Position numbers and translations under genes: made by a program
Shown: piece after piece, positions 8,908-16,990 of the stretch
Numbering within the stretch: the stretch's first letter is position 1
Layout: the number at the start of each line of letters is the position of its first letter
Source of the DNA: a bacterium D16-51
GTDB taxonomy: Bacteria; Bacillota; Clostridia; Lachnospirales; Lachnospiraceae
DNA: 55,595 bases
Direction of reading: 5' to 3'
Assembly (NCBI GenBank): GCA_003612285.1
Contig: RAYE01000039.1
Location: 1 to 55,595, forward strand
Notes under the pieces: model-generated
What the model was told of the DNA's origin: nothing
The model's input: the letters and a program-made list of their open reading frames with translations, nothing else
Databases searched by the model: none

Positions 8908-9001
8908 TCGGCAAAACAATTTAATATCAAAATAACAGCGTAAAGGCGCATGAAACAGTAAATTGTAAACCATGCGCTTTTTTGCGTCCAAAAGGAGGAA
9001 C

Positions 9002-9219
9002 ATGAGCGACAACATTCAGACAACGCTACATGGCGATTAACGCCCTGCCTGCAAAAAAGATTGGATAAAACGGCTTACTTAGTTGAGGTGCATTTTTCTG
9101 ATACCAGTATCCAAGGTGTAGAGGATAAGCTAAAATGTGTCATTCTCCATGACTTAGAGCATGGGAAACAGGGAAAATTATACGAAAGATTTGGGGTTAG
9201 ATCCTATTCTAAAATCTAA
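9002..9219 (+). pseudogene. TnpW-like transposon protein remnant
   Basis: A good ribosome site (AAAGGAGG) precedes an ATG reading MSDNIQTTLHGD and then a stop. After a frame change the sequence continues as RLDKTAYLVEVHFSDTS and GVEDKLKCVILHDLE. This matches the small TnpW proteins of Clostridia conjugative transposons as I recall them. A stop and a frameshift make it a pseudogene. It is a scar of an older mobile element. Confidence 0.65.
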
Positions 9220-9247
9220 CCCCACAACTTAACTAAATGACATTGGG

Positions 9248-9261
9248 CTGTGAATAGTAAC
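9248..9261. repeat. dispersed terminal repeat copy
   Basis: CTGTGAATAGTAAC is one mismatch away from the family end CCGTGAATAGTAAC. It stands alone in the gap between the TnpW remnant and the next gene. Confidence 0.6.
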
Positions 9262-9352
9262 AACAGAATGTGGTTTTTTGTAAATCTTGCAAATTTACTC
9301 TTGACAAAAGTTACTATATATCAGTAACAAATAGTAGCAAATATTTTGGGCA

Positions 9353-9437
9353 AAGTTCTAAAAGTATTGTGAAATTATTTGTTTACAGATTTGTTTGTCA
9401 ACTTTGGTAATAAATGGTGTGCTTTCCGGGCTGAAAA
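9353..9437. repeat. 85-bp direct repeat, copy 2
   Basis: This is the counterpart of 7743-7827. It overlaps the last 26 codons or so of the gene at 9358-10284, which is probably the original context. Confidence 0.85.
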
Positions 9438-10284
9438 ACAAAGCATATCCTGCTGGGGAGATATAAAGTTCTATATTTGTCCCATAGGAATCCTTTAGCA
9501 GGAAATAGTCATCACAATTATTAAGGATAAATTCCCATTTTATGAATTCTCCATTATTGCCGGTAAGCCCTGCAGCGTCTTCTTTAGCGACAAATTCCCC
9601 TTTATACAGGGCTGAAAAAAATGAGGAAAATATTTTTTCTGTATGGTCAATCAAAGCAGGTTCTATTCTTTCTTCATAAGGTACTTCATAATTATCACTG
9701 TAATGCCCGGCGTAGGCTTTTTGTATATTTTCATATTCCAGGTTTAGCCTGCCTTGATATAAATCTTTTCCATGCTCAAGATAAATTCCATTCAGGCAGT
9801 CAAAGATAAGTATATTGTAGGAACACTCCGATTTGTTTTTTGCCTGGCGTATTTCTGTGCTGTAACATAAGCATAGCCTGCTGTCGGGGCAGCCTTGGAT
9901 TTTATAGAGTTTTCCATTGTTCTGGACTTCATAAAGGTCTGCCTTGTCTGTTGTCCAGTATGCCTCAATGCCATATACATCTGTTAATTCTTCTAAAGGA
10001 AGGCTGTCAAAAAGTTCTGTGTATTCTTCAAGGGAAAAATTATCATAGGCAAGCTGGCTTCCGGGACTTGTATATACTTTATCATTATAATATAAAGTCG
10101 AATATGAATATTGGGGTGTGCCGCGGTTTGGGTTGCCTAAGGAAGCTTCTTTTGCCAGTGGCTCGTAATAAATTCCCTTTTCTTCTGGATGGATTTTCTT
10201 CTTTTCTGGTTTTAATAGCAGAACGATGCCAATCCCTAAGAATAGAAATGTTATAGTTGCAATACTTCTCAGATTTTTTTTCAT
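9358..10284 (-). CDS. membrane-anchored or secreted protein of unknown function
   Basis: The 308-residue protein starts with a basic stretch and one hydrophobic segment (about residues 8-24, SIATITFLFLGIGIVLLL), then a polar extracytoplasmic region rich in Tyr, Glu and Asp. I do not recognise the family. A single base separates its start from the stop of the gene before it, so the two are co-transcribed and may be translationally coupled. Its last codons are duplicated at 7743-7827. Confidence 0.7.
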   Translation of the reverse strand: MKKNLRSIATITFLFLGIGIVLLLKPEKKKIHPEEKGIYYEPLAKEASLGNPNRGTPQYSYSTLYYNDKVYTSPGSQLAYDNFSLEEYTELFDSLPLEELTDVYGIEAYWTTDKADLYEVQNNGKLYKIQGCPDSRLCLCYSTEIRQAKNKSECSYNILIFDCLNGIYLEHGKDLYQGRLNLEYENIQKAYAGHYSDNYEVPYEERIEPALIDHTEKIFSSFFSALYKGEFVAKEDAAGLTGNNGEFIKWEFILNNCDDYFLLKDSYGTNIELYISPAGYALFFSPESTPFITKVDKQICKQIISQYF

Positions 10285-10285
10285 A

Positions 10286-11185
10286 TTATATATCCCGCCT
10301 TGTCTGTATCACTTTTTTTGTCAGACCGTCAAAGCCGATATAAACGTAACATTTATGAAGTCCGCTTTTTTCATAAAAGCATACCTTGATTATATGGTTC
10401 TCAAAGTCAATACTTATATTTTTTTTATTTAAATTTGCATGATATACAGGAATCCCGAATCCGCTATATTCAAACTCCTCTTTTTTTTCTTTTTTCGCGC
10501 GTTTTAAAATCTCCTGCCTTGTTTCTTTTATTATCTTCACTAATTGTCCCTGTTTTGGCTGTGTGACAGGTAAGGCGTCTTTTTGGTTCTGGTATGTAAA
10601 ATCTTCTGTATAAACGATATCGTTGCTAACGATTTCTTTCATTTCTTCTTTATAGTTAAATTCATAAATATTCCCAAAGGGACTATCAGATAAGAAAAAA
10701 TCCACCTCTGTCTGGCTCATATGTTCAAAATATTCCTCTGTGATAATCTTCCATTGGCAAAGCTGATAAATGATATCATACTCGTTTGAAATAAATTCTA
10801 CTCCTGCCTTGTTGACATAGTAAATAGGTGGTGTGGGAGTTGGGATAGGTTCTGTTGTTTCTTCCAGTAAATAAAACTGAGGATATGCCCCTTCTGTCTG
10901 CAGCCGGTACATACATACAGTAGTTCCATTTCCATTTATCGCTTCATATACATTACCAAATTGGAGATTTTTTTGGTTTGTATAGATACGGTACGTAATC
11001 TTTTCTGAACCATACGGGTGGTCTTTTATTTTTGATAATGTCTTTTTGTATTTCCACTCCTGGCCATCCGGGTCGGTATACCCTAATTCAGAAGTCACAA
11101 ATGTATGTATCCTTGCCGTTGCGATGCAAAAGATACCTGTGATAATGGCAAATAACATTTTTTTCCAAAAGATTTTAAAACTCAT
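10286..11185 (-). CDS. membrane-anchored or secreted protein of unknown function
   Basis: I chose the Met at 11185 (MSFKIFWKKM) because AGG lies 7 bases upstream; starts at 11197 and 11215 are possible. The product is about 299 residues with a signal-anchor (MLFAIITGIFCIATA) and a polar outer part that contains a Pro-rich TEPIPTPTPP hinge. It forms a tight two-gene unit with 9358-10284 and resembles it in layout (signal-anchor, Tyr-rich ectodomain), but I see no obvious homology. The function is unknown. Confidence 0.7.
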   Translation of the reverse strand: MSFKIFWKKMLFAIITGIFCIATARIHTFVTSELGYTDPDGQEWKYKKTLSKIKDHPYGSEKITYRIYTNQKNLQFGNVYEAINGNGTTVCMYRLQTEGAYPQFYLLEETTEPIPTPTPPIYYVNKAGVEFISNEYDIIYQLCQWKIITEEYFEHMSQTEVDFFLSDSPFGNIYEFNYKEEMKEIVSNDIVYTEDFTYQNQKDALPVTQPKQGQLVKIIKETRQEILKRAKKEKKEEFEYSGFGIPVYHANLNKKNISIDFENHIIKVCFYEKSGLHKCYVYIGFDGLTKKVIQTRRDI

Positions 11186-11267
11186 AATAATCCTCATTTC
11201 TGCACACATCTCCAATCCATTCTATATTTAACCGCCTTAGTAATACCTGCGGCTGATGTACACCATG

Positions 11268-11304
11268 GCTCTGGCACAGGATATAACTTCCTCTGTGCCA
11301 GAGC
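11268..11304. promoter_or_regulatory. perfect 12-bp stem hairpin upstream of the secreted-protein pair
   Basis: GCTCTGGCACAG pairs with CTGTGCCAGAGC around a 13-base loop. It lies 80-120 bases upstream of the start at 11185. No T-run follows on either strand, so it could be an operator or leader structure and not a terminator. Confidence 0.5.
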
Positions 11305-11360
11305 AGTACAAAGTGGCTATAATTACTATAACGAAACAAAAAGAAAAAATGATGCATAGG

Positions 11361-12019
11361 GTTACTATTCACGGCCAGTTGTATCTTAACAACAGATAAT
11401 ATATAGTTTCCCTGTTATATTTTTTATGGAATTCCTTATGGGAAAATAATTTTTTCAAATTTTCTGCAAAAAGGCGAAAGTTTTTGTAATTTACAAGTTG
11501 ACAAAAATTTAGAATGACATTGCTTTCCGCAGGACAATTTAGCTCTTTTAGAATTGCTTTGCTTTTTAAGCTTCCGGCATATGCGCGCCCACGAACAACT
11601 GTCTGAGCCGGAACAACAGAGTTTCATGGATATTCCGGGCGGTACGTTCCCGCTGCACAGAATACGTAATGGTACATAGTGTCTGGGGAGGATGTGAAAA
11701 CATCCGTCCCAGACACAAGTACCAACGTATTCTGAAGCCCCGCCCGGAATATCATGAAATCGTTGTTTCCGGCGAGTTTTGGCAGTGGGCGCGCTAATCA
11801 AAGCCGGAAGCAAAAAGCAATAGCAATTCTTAAGAGCGTAGGATTGCCCGGAAAGCAATGTCTTCTATAATTTTTGTCAATTGAAAACAAAGCAGGACTC
11901 TCGCCTTTTTGCAGAAAATATAGAAACCCTAAAGTTTTCCCATAAGGAAATCCATTAAAAATATAGGGAAACTATATATTATCTGTTTGGCTTTGGAACA
12001 ACTGGCCGTGAATAGTAAC
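11361..12019. repeat. 659-bp long inverted-repeat (hairpin) element
   Basis: The ends are exact inverted copies of GTTACTATTCACGGCC (11361-11376 and 12004-12019). The two halves, about 330 bases each, stay recognisably complementary throughout and meet at a tight central hairpin (11679-11716, GTGTCTGGG..CCCAGACAC). Matching blocks include AGATAATATATAGTTTCCCT, CTTATGGGAAAA, TTTTTGCAGAAAA and AAGCAATGTC. Apparent open frames inside (for example 11436-11858) come from the repeat. A half copy is at 1034-1376. It carries no transposase, so it resembles a MITE or a structured-RNA element. Confidence 0.9.
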
Positions 12020-12060
12020 TATGCATAGGTTAACTATTCTAATTTCTAAATAAAAAGATA

Positions 12061-12089
12061 TTGGAAACTTCCAGCAAATGTATTATAAT
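12061..12089 (+). promoter_or_regulatory. promoter of the HD-GYP gene
   Basis: TTGGAA, 17 bases, TATAAT. It lies about 90 bases upstream of the GTG start. Confidence 0.65.
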
Positions 12090-12179
12090 AATAGACGATA
12101 ATAAATTTGCAGGAGATATATTCTGCGTAAGTCAGGAAACGTGGGATATAATTATATAAACAGGAATGGAGAATAATTA

Positions 12180-13289
12180 GTGATAAGACGATTTTTTGTA
12201 AGGACACGTTCATTAGAAGAAGGCATGAGGATAGACCAGAATATCAAGGACAGGATGGACCGTGTATTGATTGCCCGTGGGACTCCGTTGAATGATTACC
12301 TGATTGAGTCGCTGAAGAAGCTTGAAATAGGTGGTGTGTATATCCAGGAGGGGGAGGAGGACCCGGAACCTGAGCAGGTGGAGGTTGAAAAACCTATCCC
12401 GGCGGCTGCCAAGAACAATATTTCAAAACATAGGGCGCCAGACCCTTCTAAGGTAAAGCTGACAGAAAGTGTGAAAAAAAGGGTTTCCGAAGGAATCCAG
12501 TATTTATACAATAATTCTGATTCAGAAAAGTTTGCCAATACGACAAGTAATATTACGAATAACCTGATGAAAGCAATTCAGGATAATGATGCGATTGCTG
12601 TCGACATCAATGCATTAAAAACGAGTGATGAATATACTTTTAAGCACAGTGTTGATGTTGCGACAATGTCTATGATAATTGCTAAGAAGCAGGGGTTAAA
12701 ACAGGCGGATATCTATAATATAGGGATTGCAGGGCTTCTTCATGATATGGGCAAGTCCAAAATCCCATTAGAGATACTGAATAAGCCGGCCCGTTTAAAT
12801 GATGAAGAATTTGCAATTATGAAAAAGCATTCTATTTTTGGATATGAGATATTAAAAGAGAAGAATGAATTTTCGACTGCAATTTCCCTCGCGGTGCTGC
12901 AGCACCATGAAAAAATGAATGGAAAGGGGTATCCATTGGGGGTTACTTCTGAGAAAATCTGCCCATACGCAAAAATTTTGTCCGTTGCAGATGTATATGA
13001 TGCTCTGGTAACGGAACGTCCGTATAAAAAGTCATTTTCACAGCGGACTGCGGTTGAGATGATAATGTCAATGACGGAGGAACTGGATATTACAGCAATG
13101 AAAAGTTTCCTGAACAGCGTTATCTTATATCCGGTAGATTCTGATGTGCTGCTGAGTACTGGTGAGGAGGCCCGTGTGGTAAAAAATAATCCTGATTCAG
13201 TCCTGCGGCCGGTTGTGGTTGGGCTGACAACAGGGCAGGTGTATGATTTGGCAAATGATTTGGAATGTGCTAAAATTGTTATCCAATAA
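12180..13289 (+). CDS. HD-GYP cyclic-di-GMP phosphodiesterase
   Basis: The 369-residue soluble protein has a DUF3391-like N-terminal region (residues 1-60), an acidic linker and an HD-GYP domain at about 135-300. Visible are the metal ligands in LLHDMGKSKIP and the signature HHEKMNGKGYP, followed by LSVADVYDALVTERPYK. HD-GYP proteins hydrolyse c-di-GMP. The start is GTG. It is one of three c-di-GMP proteins in this window, with the skin EAL protein and the PBP-HD-GYP protein. It converges on the sigma-K C-terminal half with a shared terminator between. Confidence 0.93.
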   Translation: MIRRFFVRTRSLEEGMRIDQNIKDRMDRVLIARGTPLNDYLIESLKKLEIGGVYIQEGEEDPEPEQVEVEKPIPAAAKNNISKHRAPDPSKVKLTESVKKRVSEGIQYLYNNSDSEKFANTTSNITNNLMKAIQDNDAIAVDINALKTSDEYTFKHSVDVATMSMIIAKKQGLKQADIYNIGIAGLLHDMGKSKIPLEILNKPARLNDEEFAIMKKHSIFGYEILKEKNEFSTAISLAVLQHHEKMNGKGYPLGVTSEKICPYAKILSVADVYDALVTERPYKKSFSQRTAVEMIMSMTEELDITAMKSFLNSVILYPVDSDVLLSTGEEARVVKNNPDSVLRPVVVGLTTGQVYDLANDLECAKIVIQ

Positions 13290-13328
13290 TTGTGTTGTTA
13301 CATATGGGCTTGTTTGCCGGACAGGACA

Positions 13329-13376
13329 CAGGGGCGTGTTTGGAAATGATATTTTTAATGTTCCAAACATGCCCTG
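13329..13376. terminator. bidirectional hairpin between HD-GYP gene and sigK
   Basis: CAGGGGCGTGTTTGGAA pairs with TTCCAAACATGCCCTG across an AT-rich loop. It sits between convergent gene ends. Confidence 0.75.
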
Positions 13377-13385
13377 GGATAGTGT

Positions 13386-13751
13386 TTATTCCTGTTTTTC
13401 ATAGCACTTCCGTAATTTTTCCAGCGCTTTTTTTTCAATTCTTGATACGTAGGAACGAGAAATTCCATACATCAATGCGATTTCCCGCTGTGTTTTTTCC
13501 TCGCCGCCGTTTAATCCATAACGCATTCTGATGATTTCCTGCTCGCGCTGGCTCAGCGCCTGGCCTACATATCCTTCCAGGCGTGAAATGTCTTCTTCCC
13601 GTGTCACGCGTTCTACAACATCTTCATCAATATGTTCAATAACGTCAATCAGGCTGATTTCATTCCCTTCTTTATCAGAGCCAATGGAATCATATAAGTA
13701 AACATCTTTTGCTGTCTTTTTTTCAGAACGGAGCATCATAAGAAGCTCATT
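13386..13751 (-). CDS. sigK: sigma-K, C-terminal half (spoIIIC-like)
   Basis: The reading frame NELLMMLRSEKKTAKDV through EKLRKCYEKQ is the C-terminal part of the mother-cell sporulation sigma factor K. It contains region 3 and a complete region 4 helix-turn-helix (TQREIALMYGISRSYVSRIE). It has no start of its own at the real 5' end; the first Met pair is internal. Upstream of codon NEL the sequence loses homology at 13752. The N-terminal half lies 5 kb away at 18832-19095 on the same strand. It becomes expressed only after the intervening element is removed. Confidence 0.93.
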   Translation of the reverse strand, partial: NELLMMLRSEKKTAKDVYLYDSIGSDKEGNEISLIDVIEHIDEDVVERVTREEDISRLEGYVGQALSQREQEIIRMRYGLNGGEEKTQREIALMYGISRSYVSRIEKKALEKLRKCYEKQE

Positions 13752-13807
13752 AGCAGCCCAGCGGAGATGACAACATTTTTTAGATGTTATACTATCAGGT
13801 ATACTAA

Positions 13808-14044
13808 AGCGTGTTTGAAAATTGCTTTTAAACCGTCAGATTGCATGAAACTTACATTACTCTGGCAAATTCCAAAAATTTTATCATATGGCAGCTGTAT
13901 GGGAACGCTGGTGCTTGAGCCTTGTTTTTTAAGGCTTTATGCACCACTGCGTTTCCCATTCAAGCGAAAGCGGGCTGCTATTGGTAAAATTTTGGAATTG
14001 CCAGGGAGAGTAAATTTGTGAAATATTTAATTTTCAAACACGCT
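13808..14044. repeat. 237-bp palindromic element inside skin
   Basis: The outer ends AGCGTGTTTGAAAATTG and AATTTTCAAACACGCT are inverted copies. Further arms pair TTACTCTGGCAAATTCC with GGAATTGCCAGGGAGAGTAA, and the core pairs ATGGGAACGC.TGGTGC with GCACCA.TGCGTTTCCCAT. It lies between the recombination junction and the end of the recombinase gene and has no credible gene. Confidence 0.8.
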
Positions 14045-14055
14045 GTAGGGTCATG

Positions 14056-15684
14056 TTATGTTTCTGCCCATAAATGTATTACTGCCGTTTTGCCATTCCA
14101 GGAAACTTCTTTAATGATTTTTGAGAGCAGTTCCTTTTTCTTTGCTGCAGGAAGTATATCAGACAATTCTTTGTCCATTGAAAGTATCTTTTCTGCCAGT
14201 GTTTTGGCTAAAACATCATCTGTTTCTACGGGGGTGTTAACTTCTGTAAGCTTTTGCTGTTCTTTTATTTTTTGCAGTTCTTCATTTAACTGGTTTATTT
14301 TTTTTAGGATATTGTCTGTCGTGATTTCATTGGTGCTTTTCGTAAGTGCGGACAATAAAGTTTCAATTTGTTTTCCAGTGCTTTCAATCTGTTTTTCCAA
14401 TAATAGATTTTCAGGATGCATTTTTACTGATTGTTCTATCCGCTTGATTTCTGCTTCCATAAAAAAATGTTCTGTTACTGTTTCTTTTGCTTTGTTAAAA
14501 ATTTCCTCTGCTGCCAGGGCATCCAGCAGGTGGCCGGGGATGTTTTTTACCTGGCAAAGCTTTCCTTTGCTTTTTTCTTTTTGCTCACATACATAAAAGT
14601 AATGCAGCGTTCCATCTTTTGCTTTTCTGGAGCTTTTTGGGCGCATAAAAGAATCACAGCAGGCGCACCGGACAATCCCGGAAAGGATGGCATTGCTTTT
14701 TTTCGGGCTTCTGTAGGACAATTTTTTGTTGGCCTTTATTTTATTTTGTACCGTAATCCATTCTTTAGAATCTATGATTCCCGGATGCTCTCCGACAGAT
14801 ACAATCCATTCTTCTACCGGGTTCTGGCGCTGCTTTTTCTGTCCATTATTTTTATTATAGGCAATCAGGCCGTGTTTCCCGTCAAACAGCTTTTTTTCTG
14901 CGTATACGCCATATCCATTTTCTATAAGAAAATTCCATGCGTGGCTGTCTGCGGGGCAATAAACCGGGTTTGTAAGAATGGAACGGAGGACATACCTGCC
15001 GTAATATTTTCCATTTCGCGTATGATAATTGAAGTTCATTAAATATTCTTCCAGCTTCGTCAGAGAGCCAAGTTCTCTGTACTTTGCATAAATCAGTTTT
15101 ACCATTTCAATTTCTTCTGGTATCTGCACCAGGATGAAATGGCATCTTTTTTTATCTGCCGGATCTCCTTTGGCAACCTGCCTGCTTTTAAATCCTAAAG
15201 GCGTACTGCCGCCAAGCCACCTTCCGGTTTTTGCCAGGGCATACATATTATCTGAAATCCGCTCTGCAATCGTTTCACGCTCCAACTGGCTAAAGACAGA
15301 GCTAATCATCATCATGGCCCTCCCCATAGGATTGCGTGTATCAAAAGCTTCTTTTACGCTGATAAATTCTTTCTTTTGTTCTGTTAACTGCTCAATTAGA
15401 TTAGAAAAATCTCGTACGTTCCTGGAGACACGGTCTAAACGGTAACAAATTAGCAAATCAATTTTATCTGCTTCAATATCCTGCAGCATTTTCTTCATTT
15501 CCGGACGCTCCATGTTTTTTCCGGACGCCCCTTCATCAGTATATACTGTTATTTCCCATTCTTCATCCTGGAAATGTTCTGCGATATACTTTTTGCATAT
15601 GTTAACCTGATTTTGCACAGATTCACCTTTGCCTGTAAATTTACTTTTCCGGGCATATAATGCAATCCTTATTTTTCTTTCCAT
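14056..15684 (-). CDS. spoIVCA: large serine recombinase (SpoIVCA-like)
   Basis: The 542-residue protein has the resolvase catalytic domain (about 1-150) with nucleophile Ser14 in YARKSKFTG and the arginine motif CYRLDRVSRNVRDFSN. The recombinase domain follows (GGSTPLGF). A zinc-ribbon (CACCDSF and, after a spacer, FYVCEQ and KGKLC) and a long coiled coil complete it. This is the full layout of a large serine integrase. Its place inside an element that splits sigK identifies it functionally with SpoIVCA, which excises skin in the mother cell. The ATG follows GGAGAAGAT and overlaps the upstream gene by 16 bases. Confidence 0.93.
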   Translation of the reverse strand: MERKIRIALYARKSKFTGKGESVQNQVNICKKYIAEHFQDEEWEITVYTDEGASGKNMERPEMKKMLQDIEADKIDLLICYRLDRVSRNVRDFSNLIEQLTEQKKEFISVKEAFDTRNPMGRAMMMISSVFSQLERETIAERISDNMYALAKTGRWLGGSTPLGFKSRQVAKGDPADKKRCHFILVQIPEEIEMVKLIYAKYRELGSLTKLEEYLMNFNYHTRNGKYYGRYVLRSILTNPVYCPADSHAWNFLIENGYGVYAEKKLFDGKHGLIAYNKNNGQKKQRQNPVEEWIVSVGEHPGIIDSKEWITVQNKIKANKKLSYRSPKKSNAILSGIVRCACCDSFMRPKSSRKAKDGTLHYFYVCEQKEKSKGKLCQVKNIPGHLLDALAAEEIFNKAKETVTEHFFMEAEIKRIEQSVKMHPENLLLEKQIESTGKQIETLLSALTKSTNEITTDNILKKINQLNEELQKIKEQQKLTEVNTPVETDDVLAKTLAEKILSMDKELSDILPAAKKKELLSKIIKEVSWNGKTAVIHLWAET

Positions 15685-15944
15685 ATCTTCTCCTTCATAT
15701 AGTGAAGCACCTGTTCTGCTTCAGCCTCGGATAATTGCCTGTTAGGAAGTATACTTCCAATCTCTCCATTCTGTTGGTATTCTGCCTTGTTTATTACGTT
15801 TCCGCTGCTTTGCAGGCGGTTTTCTGTCAGGCAGGATAGTATTGACTCCGTGTATAGAATTTGCATTTCCTGAAATGTTTCTAATAGCTTTTCCTGGTCA
15901 GCAGGGTGGGAAGATAGTGATACATGAATTAGGTTATTTGCCAT
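15669..15944 (-). CDS. small protein coupled to the skin recombinase
   Basis: This 91-residue protein starts after AGGAGCATCA and overlaps the recombinase start by 16 bases, so the two are translationally coupled. The C-terminal helix (LSEAEAEQVLHYMKEKIWKE) resembles SHOCT-like tails of small genes found beside clostridial serine recombinases. The N-terminal part (HVSLSSHPADQEKLLETFQE) is not recognised. Its location suggests a recombination accessory or directionality factor; that is inference only. Confidence 0.7.
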   Translation of the reverse strand: MANNLIHVSLSSHPADQEKLLETFQEMQILYTESILSCLTENRLQSSGNVINKAEYQQNGEIGSILPNRQLSEAEAEQVLHYMKEKIWKEK

Positions 15945-16070
15945 TGATGCTCCTGTGTAGAAATGAATACCGTGAATGATACGGTTAAAATCTACTGTTA
16001 TGTATATGTTTATACTATATTTATGGCTTTTGTTTTTGCTATATAACTGCTATAATGTATCTGAACAAGA

Positions 16071-16121
16071 GTTACTATTCACGGTCTATTGCATGAAAAA
16101 AGAATGGCCGTGAATAGTAAC
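16071..16121. repeat. 51-bp minimal inverted-repeat element
   Basis: GTTACTATTCACGG and CCGTGAATAGTAAC bracket only 23 bases (a GCATGAAAAAAGAATGG-like core). The whole unit could fold as one hairpin and is the shortest member of the family seen here. It lies inside the skin element. Confidence 0.85.
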
Positions 16122-16180
16122 GAGCAAGAAATAATCTGGCATGTGAAAAGAATGTAAAAGTGAAAGCTGGGGGCGTTAGC

Positions 16181-16609
16181 ATGGAGGAATTGCTGGTTTT
16201 TGTAATTTTGCTTTATGAGAAATTGATAACAGAAAATGAGTATAATAAATGGCTTGATGAGTTATTTTCCGACAACCCGGAAAATGCTGATTTGCTTTAT
16301 TTAGAATGGGAAACGGACATTAAAAAAGCTATTATTTATGTGAGGACGCATTGTGATTATAATAATTTTGACATTGAACGGTTTGGCAAAATTTTAATGG
16401 GCAGATTAAGGGAGGTTTATATAAATTCTTCGGATATAAAATGCTTTGCAAACCGAATGTATAGCTTATGGGAAAGCCTGCCAGGGAATATCCAGGACAT
16501 AGAGCCATTTTGGGCTTTAAGCTATGCGGATGACCCTTTGTCATGGGGAGATGAAGAACAGGCTAGAAGCATTTATGAAGAAATGCTGGACTACTATTTG
16601 GCGATTTAA
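16181..16609 (+). CDS. small acidic protein of unknown function
   Basis: I prefer the ATG at 16181, which follows CTGGGGGCG; a GTG at 16160 is in frame. The 142-residue product is acidic and rich in aromatic residues, with the conserved-looking end EPFWALSYADDPLSWGDEEQ and IYEEMLDYY. It is probably alpha-helical and soluble. It resembles small immunity-type proteins in composition, but I cannot name a family. It is carried as skin cargo. Confidence 0.65.
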   Translation: MEELLVFVILLYEKLITENEYNKWLDELFSDNPENADLLYLEWETDIKKAIIYVRTHCDYNNFDIERFGKILMGRLREVYINSSDIKCFANRMYSLWESLPGNIQDIEPFWALSYADDPLSWGDEEQARSIYEEMLDYYLAI

Positions 16610-16691
16610 TAAGGCTTTACACATTTTAAATAATTTGTACGATAGAGATGTAGCAATCAGTACAGATTGAAAGAAAGCAAGGTGATTGATT

Positions 16692-16826
16692 ATGGCTCGT
16701 TTAGAACTTTTAACAGTATTACTCTCAATAAAAGCTTTGCTGGAAAGCGACAACCAGGATAAGGCTTTAGAGCTTATCAACGAGGTGATTGCTGAAGCAA
16801 AACGACAAGTGAGCAAAACTGAATAA
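16692..16826 (+). CDS. 44-residue helical protein
   Basis: The ATG is 7-8 bases after AAGGTGA. The product (MARLELLTVLLSIKALLE then SDNQDKALELINEVIAEA) should be two amphipathic helices, typical of small genes carried by mobile elements in gut Clostridia. A terminator follows. The function is unknown. Confidence 0.65.
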   Translation: MARLELLTVLLSIKALLESDNQDKALELINEVIAEAKRQVSKTE

Positions 16827-16839
16827 CGGCAGTTAGCAA

Positions 16840-16885
16840 AAGGTGTAAGGTCTTATTAGGGGATTAAGGCTTTACACTTTTTTGT
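16840..16885 (+). terminator. terminator after the 44-residue gene
   Basis: AAGGTGTAAG pairs imperfectly with CTTTACACTT, followed by TTTTTGTTTT. Confidence 0.65.
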
Positions 16886-16990
16886 TTTGTACAGTATTAT
16901 CTATTCACGGCAGGCCTATTATGTGCTATTATATTAATAATTGTATAAACGTAGTAGGAAAACACAGCAGATAGAAATGGGGTAGCGTAT

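Noticed and set aside
11436-11858. 140-residue minus-strand ORF
   Set aside because: It lies wholly inside the 659-bp inverted repeat and crosses its centre; it has no family resemblance.
13386-13739. Reading the sigK C half as a stand-alone short sigma factor
   Set aside because: It lacks region 2, has no proper start, and its missing part lies intact 5 kb away beyond a recombinase gene.
13767-14021. 84-residue plus-strand ORF downstream of the sigK C half
   Set aside because: It runs through the 237-bp palindrome, has no ribosome site and reads as low-quality sequence.
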